From Forficula auricularia (lineage: Eukaryota > Arthropoda > Insecta > Dermaptera > Forficulidae), in NCBI GenBank assembly GCA_024734495.1, contig JALMQS010000070.1:13407295-13471294 (forward strand): 64,000 bases of DNA, read 5' to 3'. The translations under genes were made by a program, and so were the position numbers. Positions 54,801 to 64,000 of the stretch are shown piece after piece. Numbering within the stretch: position 1 is the first letter of the stretch; every line of letters starts with the position of its first letter. The notes beneath the pieces are model-generated. The model was not told where the DNA came from, ran no database searches, and saw only the letters and a list, made by a program, of their open reading frames with translations.

Positions 54801-57800
54801 CAAAATACTTGAGATATCAAATTCATTTTTATTTGTTCTTAATAAGGAGAGAATCAATGGAATTTTTCCTAATTTAAAATTAAACTTAAACTCGCCGACA
54901 GGTACAAAATTTCCAATTTGGTGCTGATGGTGAGACATCATTTTAAAAGGAAATATATTTAAGAAAATTTAGCCTAATTCTAAAGGCCTTAAACCGTTGT
55001 AGTTGAGCCGAAATTTGACACAAAATAAAATGAATAAAAAAAATGTGCCTTTGTATCATGTTTCAGCTTTCTAACTCAAATGCTTCGTTGTCATTAAAAT
55101 TTCCAAATCACTAAAATTTGTAAAGAAATAAATGAAAAAGTTTTCAGTTTTCTACACTAAACGCTATTATACAAAATAGGTAGAAATGCGATCTCGTTAT
55201 TCAGGACCCCCGTAAATCTAGAGAACAATTTGACATTCATTTATCTATCCTAAGTCTAAAGAAACGGTTTCACTGATGTTATTCGGTACGCCTGGGGGCC
55301 TCCCAGGGCCCTAGGATCAAATTCAGTCACATGCCAAACTATTTGTATTTTCAACTGCTTAGATTTGGCCTCTCTAGCTTTAGAACTTCCTATTCAAAAA
55401 TCCAGAAAACATAATTGTTTCATTGATTTTATTATTATTTAAATAAGACCATGTCATAATATATATATAAAAGAGCCTACCTAATCTTGAAAAAGTTTTC
55501 ACTTTTTGCTGCACTTTTAATTTTATCTACACCCTTTGTCATGTGATTTTTACATTCTAATAAATAAATAAATAAATGCTTAGAAAAACATTGAAAAATT
55601 CTTCTTTTCCCCATTGCGGAGTGTATAATTTAGGAAAATTCAATCAATATATAAACATGTTTCCCTATCAATTATAGAATAAATATGAGTTTTTTTTTTA
55701 ATTAAAAAACAAATAAATTTTCAATATTTTCCTATTATATTATTATTAACCTAAATTATTCATTGTTGGGATGCCTCTAATTTACAATAAAAGTATATCT
55801 TTTATTTGTTATTATTTGTTATAATGTGTTTATATTTTCATTATAAATCACTTAATTAATGTTAATTAAATTCATTTTTTTGATTACAGAGAAGACTCGT
55901 TCTACAATTGAGGAAAGGAATTAATAATAAATCTACTATACTACACAAACGAGAAAAAATTAAAAATGCTCGTCAAAATAATACGTAAGTTTGCTTATTC
56001 AAAATTCTTATTATTTCTATTACATATACATATGATCACAATCATTTAAATTTACATAATAAATTAAATTAAAATAAGTAAATAATATTTCAATTTAGGA
56101 AATTAAAGAAAACAAATTAATTGATTTTATTTATAAAATACCAGATAAGTGTAGTTTTTATTATAAAAAAATGAGCGTGTGCTTTGAAGTTCATCTCATA
56201 AATTAAAAGAATTACTGATCGAAACGTTTTATGATGTTAAGTCATTTTTATAATAAAAAAATAATAAAATTATTTGTTTTCATCATCTGAAAGCTGCAAA
56301 AAGTTTTCTTTTAAAATTTTTTATTTATATACATAATATAATGAAAGAAATAATTTAATATCTATAAAATAACTAAATTATTAAATTAAACTTAAAATTA
56401 TAATTAATATGTGTAAATTATATATACCTACGTCTATTATTTTATTAAATATTGATCATATATAATAATTTTAAGGATTATGGTCCTGATGGTTGTTAAA
56501 AAATGTTCAAGATTGCAATCCGCATGATTTATTTAATTAACCACGTTTTACATATTTATATCATATGTATAAGAAGAATTCTTATAAAAAATAATTGAAA
56601 CAATAATATATTTTTTTTATTTAAAGAAAGATTATAATAAAGTTGTATGTATTTTCATGTTTATGAGCAAGAAAAATATAAAATGCTCTATAATTAATAT
56701 CTCTTATTATTTTCTTAGGTTTCGATCGCAAATTATGTCATCGAGCTCATCAAATAACACAAACAACAGTAGCATTTCTAGTAACAGTGGTGGAATCGAA
56801 AGGACACCCCAAGTTACCATTAGACCCCCACCCCCACCTCCCCTTACATCAGCTCCGGGCGTGAAATTATTTTCTAGAAATAATATACAAGCAAAAATCA
56901 CGTAAGTAAAATTAATCTTCAATCTTTAGTGCTACTTTAGCGGGCAGTGTAACTAAACTTTTATTTTCTACTCTAGTTTCCAATAATAATTTATTGTTTA
57001 TATCCTTATAATTTATTTTATTTTTTTATTTTATTAATGTATCGAGAAAAGAAGTAGGTGAAGGAAAAGAAATTTCTCAGATTGCGTTTGAGTCGAACTT
57101 ACCCGTGGATGAACGACTGAAGGTTTCGAGAAAGACGAAAGCGATATCCAGTCTCTACAAATCATAGGGATAAACTAGTTGACGAATGCATTTGTTTGTT
57201 TTCTATCTAATTTGTTAGCGAAGGGACCCTCCCTTGACCTTTTTAACATCGTGTGCTTGAATACAGCAGCTTTTACTAGAAAAGGAAGCAAGTCATTTCT
57301 AGACAGATCAGACCCAATAGTGACAATCAACATTATTATTTTAACAGAAAATTCCATTTAATTCGAATCTGGAAGTTATGTATCGACGTCCCTAGTTATT
57401 AGATAGAATATGATATATTGTCTACATTTAAGTTAACTAAGATACGAAATTCCCAATTTTTATCCAGAAAGGGGCCCAATTTCACGGGCCACTCAGCTAA
57501 TAGTGAATAAATATAGATTAGTTAAATAAATAAGTCTACGAGATTGTTTTGAAATTATTGAGTGTTATTGAGAATTCGATCATCTGTGTAACATTGATTT
57601 GGATCACATATGCAGGTCATTGACATAGATATGGAAGAGTGTGGGGGAATAAATTAGATACTAACCGAACAAACGCATTTGCCAACTCATTTGTCCCCAT
57701 GACTTCTAGAGACTGGAACTCTCTTCCCCTGACCGTCTTTCCAGCAACATACCATATAACCTTCAGTTTTTCAAGACCCGCATCCACAGATATCTTTGAC

Positions 57801-60800
57801 TCCGACCCAATCCTTAAATCTCTTCTTATTTTCATGATGCAAGGGTCCACCACGGACTACAGAGGTTGTGCCTTTTTGGTGCAACTTCTTCTTGTATCAT
57901 TATCATTATAAAAAAAAAAAAATGGGTTCAACATGTATCATCATCCACAACCTTAGTACTCTGATTTGAGGAAAAGCTTTCAAACCACGTGCATAGCCTC
58001 GGGCTGAGGCCAATGGTCCATACATTGGCAATATTTTTGTGTCAGACCAAAATGAAATGTCTCGAGCCATCGCGAAAGTCTTTTTTACCAGTATAATGGA
58101 AAAGTACTTTACCTTTTCGAACAGAAGAATAAATTTTGATCCCTTTACGACCTCATCGAAGTAGGTACATATCTATTTTCCCCCACCTCACGTTTTCTTT
58201 TTTCTCGCAAATCACTACCACATGGCCACAGATGGCAAGGTTCTACATTTTGTGGTCATCAAGAAGATTATCTTTACATATAAACACATCTACTTTCATT
58301 TCTCTGGAGATGATATTTCTTTCTAAATCTTTTAACGACATTAAAGAGGTTAAAATCCGTTATACTGATATTATCTAAGGTGGTTTCTTTCTGCTTTCTG
58401 TTCGAGAACTCGACTATCAAAAGACCGCACTCGCTAAAGTAGTACTCACTATTACATATTTTCAATTCATGTTATTTAAATTTCATAAATACCATGATTG
58501 ATAAAAAAATGAACATCTATTTATTCTATTATTAATATTTTGTTTAACAGGGCAAAAGGTGGTCGTAAAACAACAGCTTCACCTAAATCATCTCCTCCCT
58601 TGGCACTAAAAAATAGTACTTTTAACAAGAATGAAGTTTCCAAGAAAGATATTAATGATAAAAATTCACAAACTGAATCTTCACCAAACACAAATTCTTC
58701 TAATTTAATTTCCGAACAAGAAGCTACACCGATTCCTCCAGAAATAACTCAAAGGGAATTTCTCAGGGCTCTTAGTAAGTTATATTTAATACTTGAATAT
58801 CAATTAAGCCCAGTAATTTGGTTACCTATTTACTAATAGATAATTAAAAACATTTTTTTTAATTTTTCTATAAATTAATGTGTAGGTATAGTTATAAAAA
58901 AAATTATAATCCTCAATTGTAATCACTATTGTGTTTGATAACTATTTCATTTGATTTATTTTTAAAAATTTAATTACTATTAATTTATATCTTTTATTAC
59001 TATACTTACTCAATTAATTGTTTTTAGAAAAACTTAAAAAGTTTTTTGAAAACTAAAAAATCATATTAATTCTCATATTATTTATGTATATTATTATAGA
59101 TTTAATTACCCGAGATGAATTATATGAATTGCAAAATAGAAGAGTTGAGAGAAAAAGAAGAAGCACTGCCAACCATAGCCAATATGTGTATGACGACAGT
59201 TGGGATTGTTCGGTATTTATAAATATATTCAAACATACATTTATACATATAATAAAACAAAATAGATTTTATTTATATATGTTCTATTTTCAGAAGCGAA
59301 AAAGAAGGAATTATTTAAATAATGGCCAAGCTGCACCTCCTTCAACTCGTCAAATCACACGTTCTCAAGTTAAAGGGAATGCGAACAATAGTGGTAATTC
59401 AAAATCTGGAAAAATTTCACCTCCAGCGGTTGGTCCTAAAAAAGTTACTTCTAATAATCAAGCAGCATCTAAAAGAAAAAAATCAAATCCTCCTTCTGAC
59501 GAGGATGAAACCGTTTTAAAGGAAGATAAGGAAATTAAAAGAAAAATTAAAACACCATCACCTCCTCCTCTGAAGGCAGCTCCAGTTCATTTTAAAGAAT
59601 TAATTCAGGTTAGAAATCTTTAAATTATTAATTATTATTTGAACTATTAAAGAAAAGAACATAATATATTTTTATTCTGTAATTCTTCTTGGCATTTTCC
59701 AGTTTTTGAACGATATACCCTTATGATTTCTTAATTTCTTCCCTTAAGGTAGTTCTTTCACAAATGCAAAAATTCAAGAAGTCTTTGAAACTTGGAATAT
59801 AAGTCACTAAAAGCATAATACACATACTGTTAAAATTTGAAGACGATTTACCACACCAAACATGAAATAATTACAATTAAAAATGACATTTTTTACATAG
59901 GGTAGATAGGGAAAGGGTGGGGGTATGATCATTATTTTATTTTTTTTCATTTTAGGACTTTCACCATCTTGATGAAAAACCAATATTTGTTAGAATAATT
60001 ATATTCGGAGTAACTTAAAAAAAATTGAAATTATTTACCACGTAGTTTTGATAAAAAACAAACATATTTGGGTTATTTTTAGTGGAGGGGATTAAGATGT
60101 TAAATTTTAACGTCTGTTTTTAGAGAATAGACAAGAGTTTTAATTCATTCACTGTGAAACTACACTCCCTTTACTTTATTAATTAATATCATGTTTCACC
60201 TAAAACCTACACCACTTTCCCTAAGTAAAATTAATTTACTCAAATTAAAAATTTTGTTGTTAATTTTGTCGAAATTTAAATTTTTCCTGACATAAATGAC
60301 TATTTTTATTTACCTATATATAATTTTCGAAATCCTAAGCTCAAATTTCTGCCATGACCATATTATCTCGAGACGCCCAGCATAGTGATAAGGATTTCAA
60401 GTGACCAGAGAGTATAGAAACATAAATTTCTTTAATCTTTATCCCTATTCTTATGGTGCGCCTTTTCTGTTTCAATATTTGGAGTTTTTTATAAGTGTTT
60501 TAACTGGGTGGTACAATCAAAACTAGACTTAAAAGATTGTTTTCTCATTTAGAAAATGAAAATCTTAACTGATCAAAATTAAACATTTTTATTTATTCAT
60601 TTGTTTTCAGAAGGATATTGCTCTTAATAAAATGAAAACTAAGTCAACGAAAATAGAAATTGATTCCTATTCGAAATCATTTTCCTCCCAGCAAGAAAAA
60701 CGAATTCCGTCCTTGGACGAAATCATTATTCGCGATGGATCTTCGACTTCAATCCGTGGCTGTTCATTAATTGTACGTTCGGAGCCTCCATCTTCAGATA

Positions 60801-63800
60801 GATACAAACGTTGTGTCGACAGTGTACATATAAACAGGTATTTTTCTATATAATATAATTTTATTGAAAAATAATTTAAGTAATCCTCAATCATTTTTTG
60901 TTTATATTAATGCAAACATGTGGGGTGGTAGGGGTGAGTAAATTTCCAGAATTTATATTGAATTATTTTTCTGTCCCGATTTTTAAGAGGTATATGAATC
61001 TCTCCGAATTCTACAAATTAATAAGATCCTCTTTTTACATTAATATTCGATAAATTGTAGATATTTTTATGGAACCAGCCTTAGCAAAAATAAATAGAAA
61101 TTTTAAATAAGTATCTTAAAATCTTAGTTTTTTCATTTGATAACTAAAAAATTCATTGTTAATGATGTTTCTTTTAATCTTTTGAAGTTAGGTTTAATTT
61201 TTTTAATCAATAATTATTCTTAAAATTTTAATTCTTTATCTTACATCAATGTAGATTATAATCTGAAAATATATTTTCCAATTTTGTTTAGTGAATTAAA
61301 TATTGATATAATTTCAGGAGTAGGATGACTTCAATAGAATTGTNNNNNNNNNNNNNNNNNNNNNNNNNNNNNNNNNNNNNNNNNNNNNNNNNNNNNNNNN
61401 NNNNNNNNNNNNNNNNNNNNNNNNNNNNNNNNNNNNNNNNNNNACTAAGTCAACGAAAATAGAAATTGATTCCTATTCGAAATCATTTTCCTCCCAGCAA
61501 GAAAAACGAATTCAAAGTCATGGACAAATCATTATTCGCGATAGTTCTTCGACTTCAATCCGTGGCTGTTCATTAATTGTACGTTCGGAGCCTCCATCTT
61601 CAGATAGATACAAACGTTGTGTCGACGAGTGTACATATAAACAGGTATTTTTCTATATAATATAATTTTATTGAAAAATAATTTAAGTAATCCTCAATCA
61701 TTTTTTGTTTATATTAATGCAAACATGTGGGGATTGGTGGGGTGAGTAAATTCAAAATTTATATTGAATTATTTTTCTGTCCCGTTTTTAAAATTTATAT
61801 GAATCTCTTCGAATTCTACAAATTAATAAGATCCCTCTTTTTACATTAATATTCGATAAATTGTAAGATATTTTATGGAACCAACCTTAGCAAAATAAAT
61901 AGAAATTTTTAAATAAGTATCTTAAAATCTTAGTTTTTTCATTGATAACTAAAAATTCATTGTTAATGATGTTTCTTTTAATCTTTTTTGAAGTTGGGTT
62001 TAATTTTTTTAATCAATAATTATTCTTAAAATTTTAATTCTTTATCTTACATCAATGTAGATTATAATCTGAAAATATATTTTTCCAATTTTGTTTAGTG
62101 AATTAAAAATATTGATATAATTTCAGAATTGGGATGACTTCAATAGAAGATATGACTCAACAAGCTCTTCCACTGAATATTCAAAAACTTCCTGCATCGC
62201 TCACAATCGAACGCGTAGACAAAGACCGCATCTGCGTAATATGTCGGGAAATCGGTAAGATTTTTTCTATAAATGAATAAAAACATTAGAATTACTGCTA
62301 GACCTTCATTTATTATTTCCATTACTAAACACCAATTCGAAATGGGTTTTTTTCTATATGTTAGTAATGGAAATCTTGCCTGACAATAGGCCACGCTAGT
62401 ATTGAATTCACTCTATATTTTTTTGCTCATTGCCTTTACAAATATCAGAAATGAGGAGAAATATCCTTTTCATCCATGATTTTTTTTGTCTGCCTGTGTG
62501 TCACTTTTCTCTCTCTTTGTGTCTCCCTGTTTTTCTAACTGGACTGCGATACCCAGGATAAAGCAAGAACCAAAATGGGAGAAAGTTCGTTCTCGATCTT
62601 CAATTAGGAGAACTGATTAGATTTTAGGCTCTTTAACTTCAGAACTTCGGATTCAAAATTGTATAAACTCATAATATTTTTAATTATGAATGTCTTAACA
62701 TTTAAATGTTTGATTATTTAATGGAATTTACCAATTAATAAATTGTTTTCATATTATAGAATCTAGAGCAGACTTAACGTTTCTATCAATCGTATGCGAT
62801 CTCGATACTGGTTATCTATCTTGTGTTTTTACTTTATCATAAATGCGAAACAGATGGGTAAAGTATTGTAATCGATCTCGCGCCAATCGCGACTTCAAAG
62901 GGTCCTCAAGTAAAGACTACGGATCCCATGGTGTCAACCAAAGTCAGGAATTGTAGTATTGATTCGGGTTGAATTTTAGGGCCTGAGGGTTTTGCAAAAA
63001 ATTACATAGGGTCCCTTCCAGAGCCTAAAAAGTGGGATTTTTTTCAGTCCCTGGGGATGGATGTACATTAGGGTGGTCCTTATTTTGGGTATTTTCAAAT
63101 TTTTACGCTTACAGAGGCTCACATAATTCGAAATAAATAAAAAAATATATCCCCCAAGTTTCAAGTCTCTATCTCAATTTTAACCTGAGCCTGCACAGCG
63201 ATGTAAGTTTTCCATCTAAATAACATGGGATTTTTAGCATTGAAATATCAATTTTTTTATTCTAGCTCAAAGCAATGGTTCAAAAACTTAAAAACTCTGT
63301 AGACTTTATCCTTTAAATAGTAGCTATCCTTCAGAGCTTTTACAGATTTTTAACTATTATAATTTTTGGAGTTAAAGCTAGATAAAATACTGCTATATCT
63401 TAGTGTTAATAAGTTACTAGACTTCAAAATTATAATAGCTAAAAATCTGTAAAAATTCTGAAGAATAGCTACTATTATAAGGATAATGTCTACAGAGTTT
63501 CAAATTTTTTTAACCATTACTTTGGCCGGAATTTATTCGTTCAATGCCAGTTATTTAGATGGAAAACTTGCATCGCTATGCGGCACAGGTTAAAATTGAG
63601 ATAGAGACTTGAAACTTGGGGAATATTTTTTTTTATTTATTTGGAACTATATGAGTCTCTGTCAGCGTGGAAATTGGAAAATACCCAAAATAAGGACCAC
63701 CCTAATGTATATGGCTTCCTTTTTTCGTCGACGATTTTTTCCACACCGTTCAACCGATTGAAATGAAATCGAAATCACATAATGCTAGGAAATTCGCATA

Positions 63801-64000
63801 TACCCAGAATAAATACCTAGAAAATTTTAATTATTTATTTATTTTTGTAAATTGTGTAAATATTATAAAATTAGAATACAAACAATTAAATTTCTACTCT
63901 ACTTGTCAGACTTATATGATTGTTCTCTTATATGTATATATTTTTTAATTTCTAGGTCCTCAATCAATTTGCCACGAATGCGACTCACCTTATCATAAAC
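42844..64000 (+). CDS. PHF21A: PHF21A/BHC80-like PHD-finger protein, 5' eleven exons
   Basis: Exons: 42844-42927, 50792-50824, 51105-51170, 55890-55984, 56719-56901, 58551-58774, 59100-59212, 59294-59608, 60611-60837, 62127-62254 and 63956 to beyond the window; phases agree when copy 1 of exon 9 is used. The start ATG has context AACATGG with an in-frame TAA just upstream. Residues 1-90 (QIYALQMHLKALDESQ, RRLVLQLRKGINNK) match the PHF21A N-terminal helix. Exon 5 has a TIRPPPPPPLT run. Exon 7 has LITRDELYELQNRRVERKRR, aligning with the family's conserved basic block. Exons 10-11 read CVICREIGPQSICHEC then DSPYH: a PHD finger with the same C-x2-C-x8-C-x2-C-x4-H spacing as human PHF21A. By family knowledge it is a nuclear LSD1-CoREST reader of unmethylated H3K4. 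Intron 1 is 7.9 kb. Confidence 0.9.
43882..44206. mobile_element. hAT-like MITE with C tract
   Basis: Left GGACGTAGTTAGGAGGAAGT and right ACACCCTAACTACGGGGG are roughly inverted, with C/G runs inside both ends (43926, 43990, 44160-44173). No clear 8 bp duplication. Confidence 0.5.
44510..45440. mobile_element. Nested family B palindrome in PHF21A intron 1
   Basis: Arms of about 235 nt at 44510-44735 and 45125-45360 are inverted copies (ATTTATTTGTTTCAA, TAATTATAATTAATCATG). Both carry family B heads (CTCTGCTTGATG) and tails (CTACTCTCGGCAAA at 44811 and 45414). At least two family B insertions are combined. Confidence 0.65.
46185..46625 (-). mobile_element. Family A2 hairpin element, interrupted by family B
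   Basis: Arms 46208-46310 and 46531-46612 are inverted (AATAAAGTAAAGGGTGTGTA, TTTATACAAACTCAATATAT). The tail GGGAAAGTGGTGTAGGTTTT lies at 46179-46210. A loop motif CTGATTAT, stem GGATT/AATCC, GAAAT at 46324-46349 is split just after its end by the family B insertion 46352-46530. A lone A2 end is at 60140-60230. Confidence 0.65.
46352..46530 (+). mobile_element. Family B hairpin-plus-tail element, 179 bp, 13 bp TSD
   Basis: Arms of about 70 nt meet at 46419/46420 with one mismatch near the centre. The tail CTGCTACTCTCGGCACAAAA follows. TAATCCGAAATAT is duplicated at 46339-46351 and 46531-46543. Confidence 0.85.
46650..46815. repeat. Short repeat and hairpin shared with 17348-17402
   Basis: AAGATTTCACTGTCGATGGT and AACAGAATTGTTTTTATTTT match 17348-17402 inverted. 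Next to it, GATAGGTTTC and GAAACCTATC form a hairpin. Confidence 0.55.
47570..47705. mobile_element. Small MITE
   Basis: AAACATGCTTCTAAAAAGTA at 47570-47590 and its inverse at 47684-47704; inner TGGGGCGC and GTGCCCCACG also pair. 47282-47520 before it is a GC-richer block I could not identify. Confidence 0.55.
47870..48674 (+). pseudogene. LINE 3' end (Jockey/CR1-like), with poly(A)
   Basis: Starts at the RT thumb region (DLDKLNKWASQNLVNFNANK, then LGVSVASDLSWNEHI), with a gap and frameshift, then AIQKRAVRLIDDSTLTDSLD, LFYRYYHGRCSDEI and NTYIPMTSRNWNSLP in an open C-terminal frame (48085-48618). Ends in TTGCATTAAAAAAAAA. This is the best copy of the LINE whose tails also occur at 2524, 28190, 29800, 57060 and 57650. 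Confidence 0.8.
48775..49060 (+). mobile_element. Family A hairpin-plus-tail element
   Basis: Arms 48775-48850 and 48930-49005 share ATATATGTTATGAGTTTTTA and inverse. Tail TTTCACCTTCAACCACCACC follows. The loop motif is decayed. No clear duplication. 49061-50791 is otherwise unremarkable AT-rich intron. Confidence 0.7.
51521..51565. repeat. Single hAT-like end
   Basis: CAGCGTTTCTCAACATTTTT resembles the ends of the hAT MITE at 3036-3347; the partner end was not found. Confidence 0.35.
51940..52830 (-). pseudogene. RTE-like LINE, reverse-transcriptase C-terminal half
   Basis: On the minus strand: DSMIHTLFFADEQILLAEDR at about 52680-52720, where the catalytic F-A-D-D appears as F-A-D-E, then KLEETFEKSGLKINM and, after a frameshift, STEMDYLRRSCRLRR, KQPVWYGHTCRMDEES and KRRRGRPRR. 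This is the order in RTE-type endonuclease/reverse transcriptases. Dead by frameshift and active-site change. Confidence 0.8.
52968..53012. repeat. Perfect 22 bp inverted repeat
   Basis: AATTAATCATAAGTTTCCTA followed, after a 2-4 nt loop, by its exact inverse. No family assignment. Confidence 0.7.
53020..55889. other. PHF21A intron 3, distal part
   Basis: AT-rich. A G-rich patch at 53795-53815 and a lone CAGCAGAGTTGTTGAT family B tail scrap at about 54105 are the only things noted. Confidence 0.45.
57060..57245 (-). pseudogene. LINE 3' fragment
   Basis: Minus strand contains CAAATGCATTCGTCAACTAG and GTAGAGACTGGATATCGC, the equivalents of the MTSRDWNSLP region in the neighbouring plus-strand copy. 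Confidence 0.55.
57650..57912 (+). pseudogene. LINE 3' end with poly(A)
   Basis: Open stretch NSFVPMTSRDWNSLPLTVFP then ATYHITFSFSRPASTDI, as at 48461-48600, ending in TATCATTATCATTATAAAAA. Confidence 0.75.
57913..58550. other. PHF21A intron 5, distal part
   Basis: Moderate GC, not assignable; it may be an old repeat. No supported frame. Confidence 0.4.
60140..60230 (+). repeat. Family A2 end without its partner arm
   Basis: TTCACTGTGAAACTACACTC and TTTCACCTAAAACCTACACC match 46560-46620 and the A2 tail, joined without a hairpin loop. Confidence 0.6.
60638..61343 (+). repeat. Copy 1 of an assembly-type duplication (PHF21A exon 9 and intron)
   Basis: Near identical to 61444-62149, starting ACTAAGTCAACGAAAATAGA. 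Differences are mostly one-base indels. Its exon 9 (60611-60837) keeps the phase that fits exon 10. Confidence 0.85.
61344..61443. other. Assembly gap, 100 N
   Basis: A run of exactly 100 N, the usual placeholder for a gap of unknown size. Confidence 0.99.
61444..62149 (+). repeat. Copy 2 of the duplication (exon 9 copy 61444-61644)
   Basis: Same exon and intron as 60638-61343. The exon copy differs in a seven-residue patch (RIQSHGQII versus RIPSLDEII) and has one extra G (GACGAGTGT), which would put exon 10 out of the PHD frame. Confidence 0.85.
62830..63790. repeat. Family F repeat, split by an insertion
   Basis: 62830-63060 and 63710-63790 together match 36990-37335 inverted (GGGTCCTCAAGTAAAGACTA; CACACCGTTCAACCGATTGA-like). 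Confidence 0.65.
63066..63707. mobile_element. Palindromic DNA element, CATTAGGGTGGTCC ends, TA target
   Basis: Almost the whole 642 bp folds back on itself: arms share CATTAGGGTGGTCCTTATTT and AGATAGAGACTTGAAACTTG and their inverses. TA flanks at 63064-63065 and 63708-63709. No coding sequence. It lies 249 bp before the PHD exon of PHF21A. Confidence 0.8.

Noticed and set aside
62127..62254. Alternative reading of PHF21A exon 10 in the frame implied by exon 9 copy 2 (starting NWDDFNRRYD)
   Set aside because: It destroys the C-x2-C start of the PHD finger, which continues in frame into the exon at 63956.

Overview
The window is AT-rich nuclear DNA from an animal, shown by spliced genes with GT-AG introns and by clear LIN9, NUP50 and PHF21A homologues. 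The transposon mix (mariner, hAT, Jockey/CR1-like and RTE-like LINEs, palindromic non-autonomous elements) fits an arthropod; a copepod or similar crustacean is a guess that the sequence cannot settle. I see no bacterial features, rRNA, CRISPR or intact tRNA gene.

Three host genes are present. (1) Positions 212-7427, + strand: the last seven coding exons of lin-9, the DIRP-domain subunit of the MuvB/DREAM cell-cycle transcription complex; its 5' end lies outside the window. (2) Positions 11013-26925, - strand: a complete four-exon Nup50 gene (465 codons) with an importin-alpha-binding N-terminus, an FG-repeat middle and a C-terminal Ran-binding domain. lin-9 and Nup50 converge on a 3.6 kb AT-rich spacer. 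(3) Positions 42844-64000, + strand: a PHF21A/BHC80-like gene with an N-terminal helical region, a conserved basic block and the first half of a PHD finger; it runs off the right edge. It is divergent from Nup50 and separated from it by about 13-16 kb of transposon-rich DNA. A 100-N gap at 61344-61443 is flanked by two near-identical 700 bp copies of one PHF21A exon and intron, which looks like an unmerged contig overlap.

Most of the rest is mobile DNA in introns and spacers: mariner copies (4868-7070), LINE tails on both strands, a 2.35 kb hAT element with a mostly intact transposase C-terminus (33222-35575), a pogo/Tigger-like element (14772-16125), palindromic TA-target elements, a tRNA-like SINE pair (20075-20364) and a G-tract-rich repeat block (38041-42320).

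The most interesting signal is a set of unrelated-looking short elements that share one architecture: a long near-perfect hairpin, a one-sided tail of roughly 30-60 nt, and a 12-14 bp target-site duplication (eight clear examples, one of them bracketing 6 kb of the largest Nup50 intron). Many carry a motif of the form CTGANGAN - short stem - GAAAC/T, close to but not identical with a hammerhead ribozyme core. I infer a group of retroelements, perhaps Penelope-like, that moves by target-primed copying; this rests on structure read by eye only.
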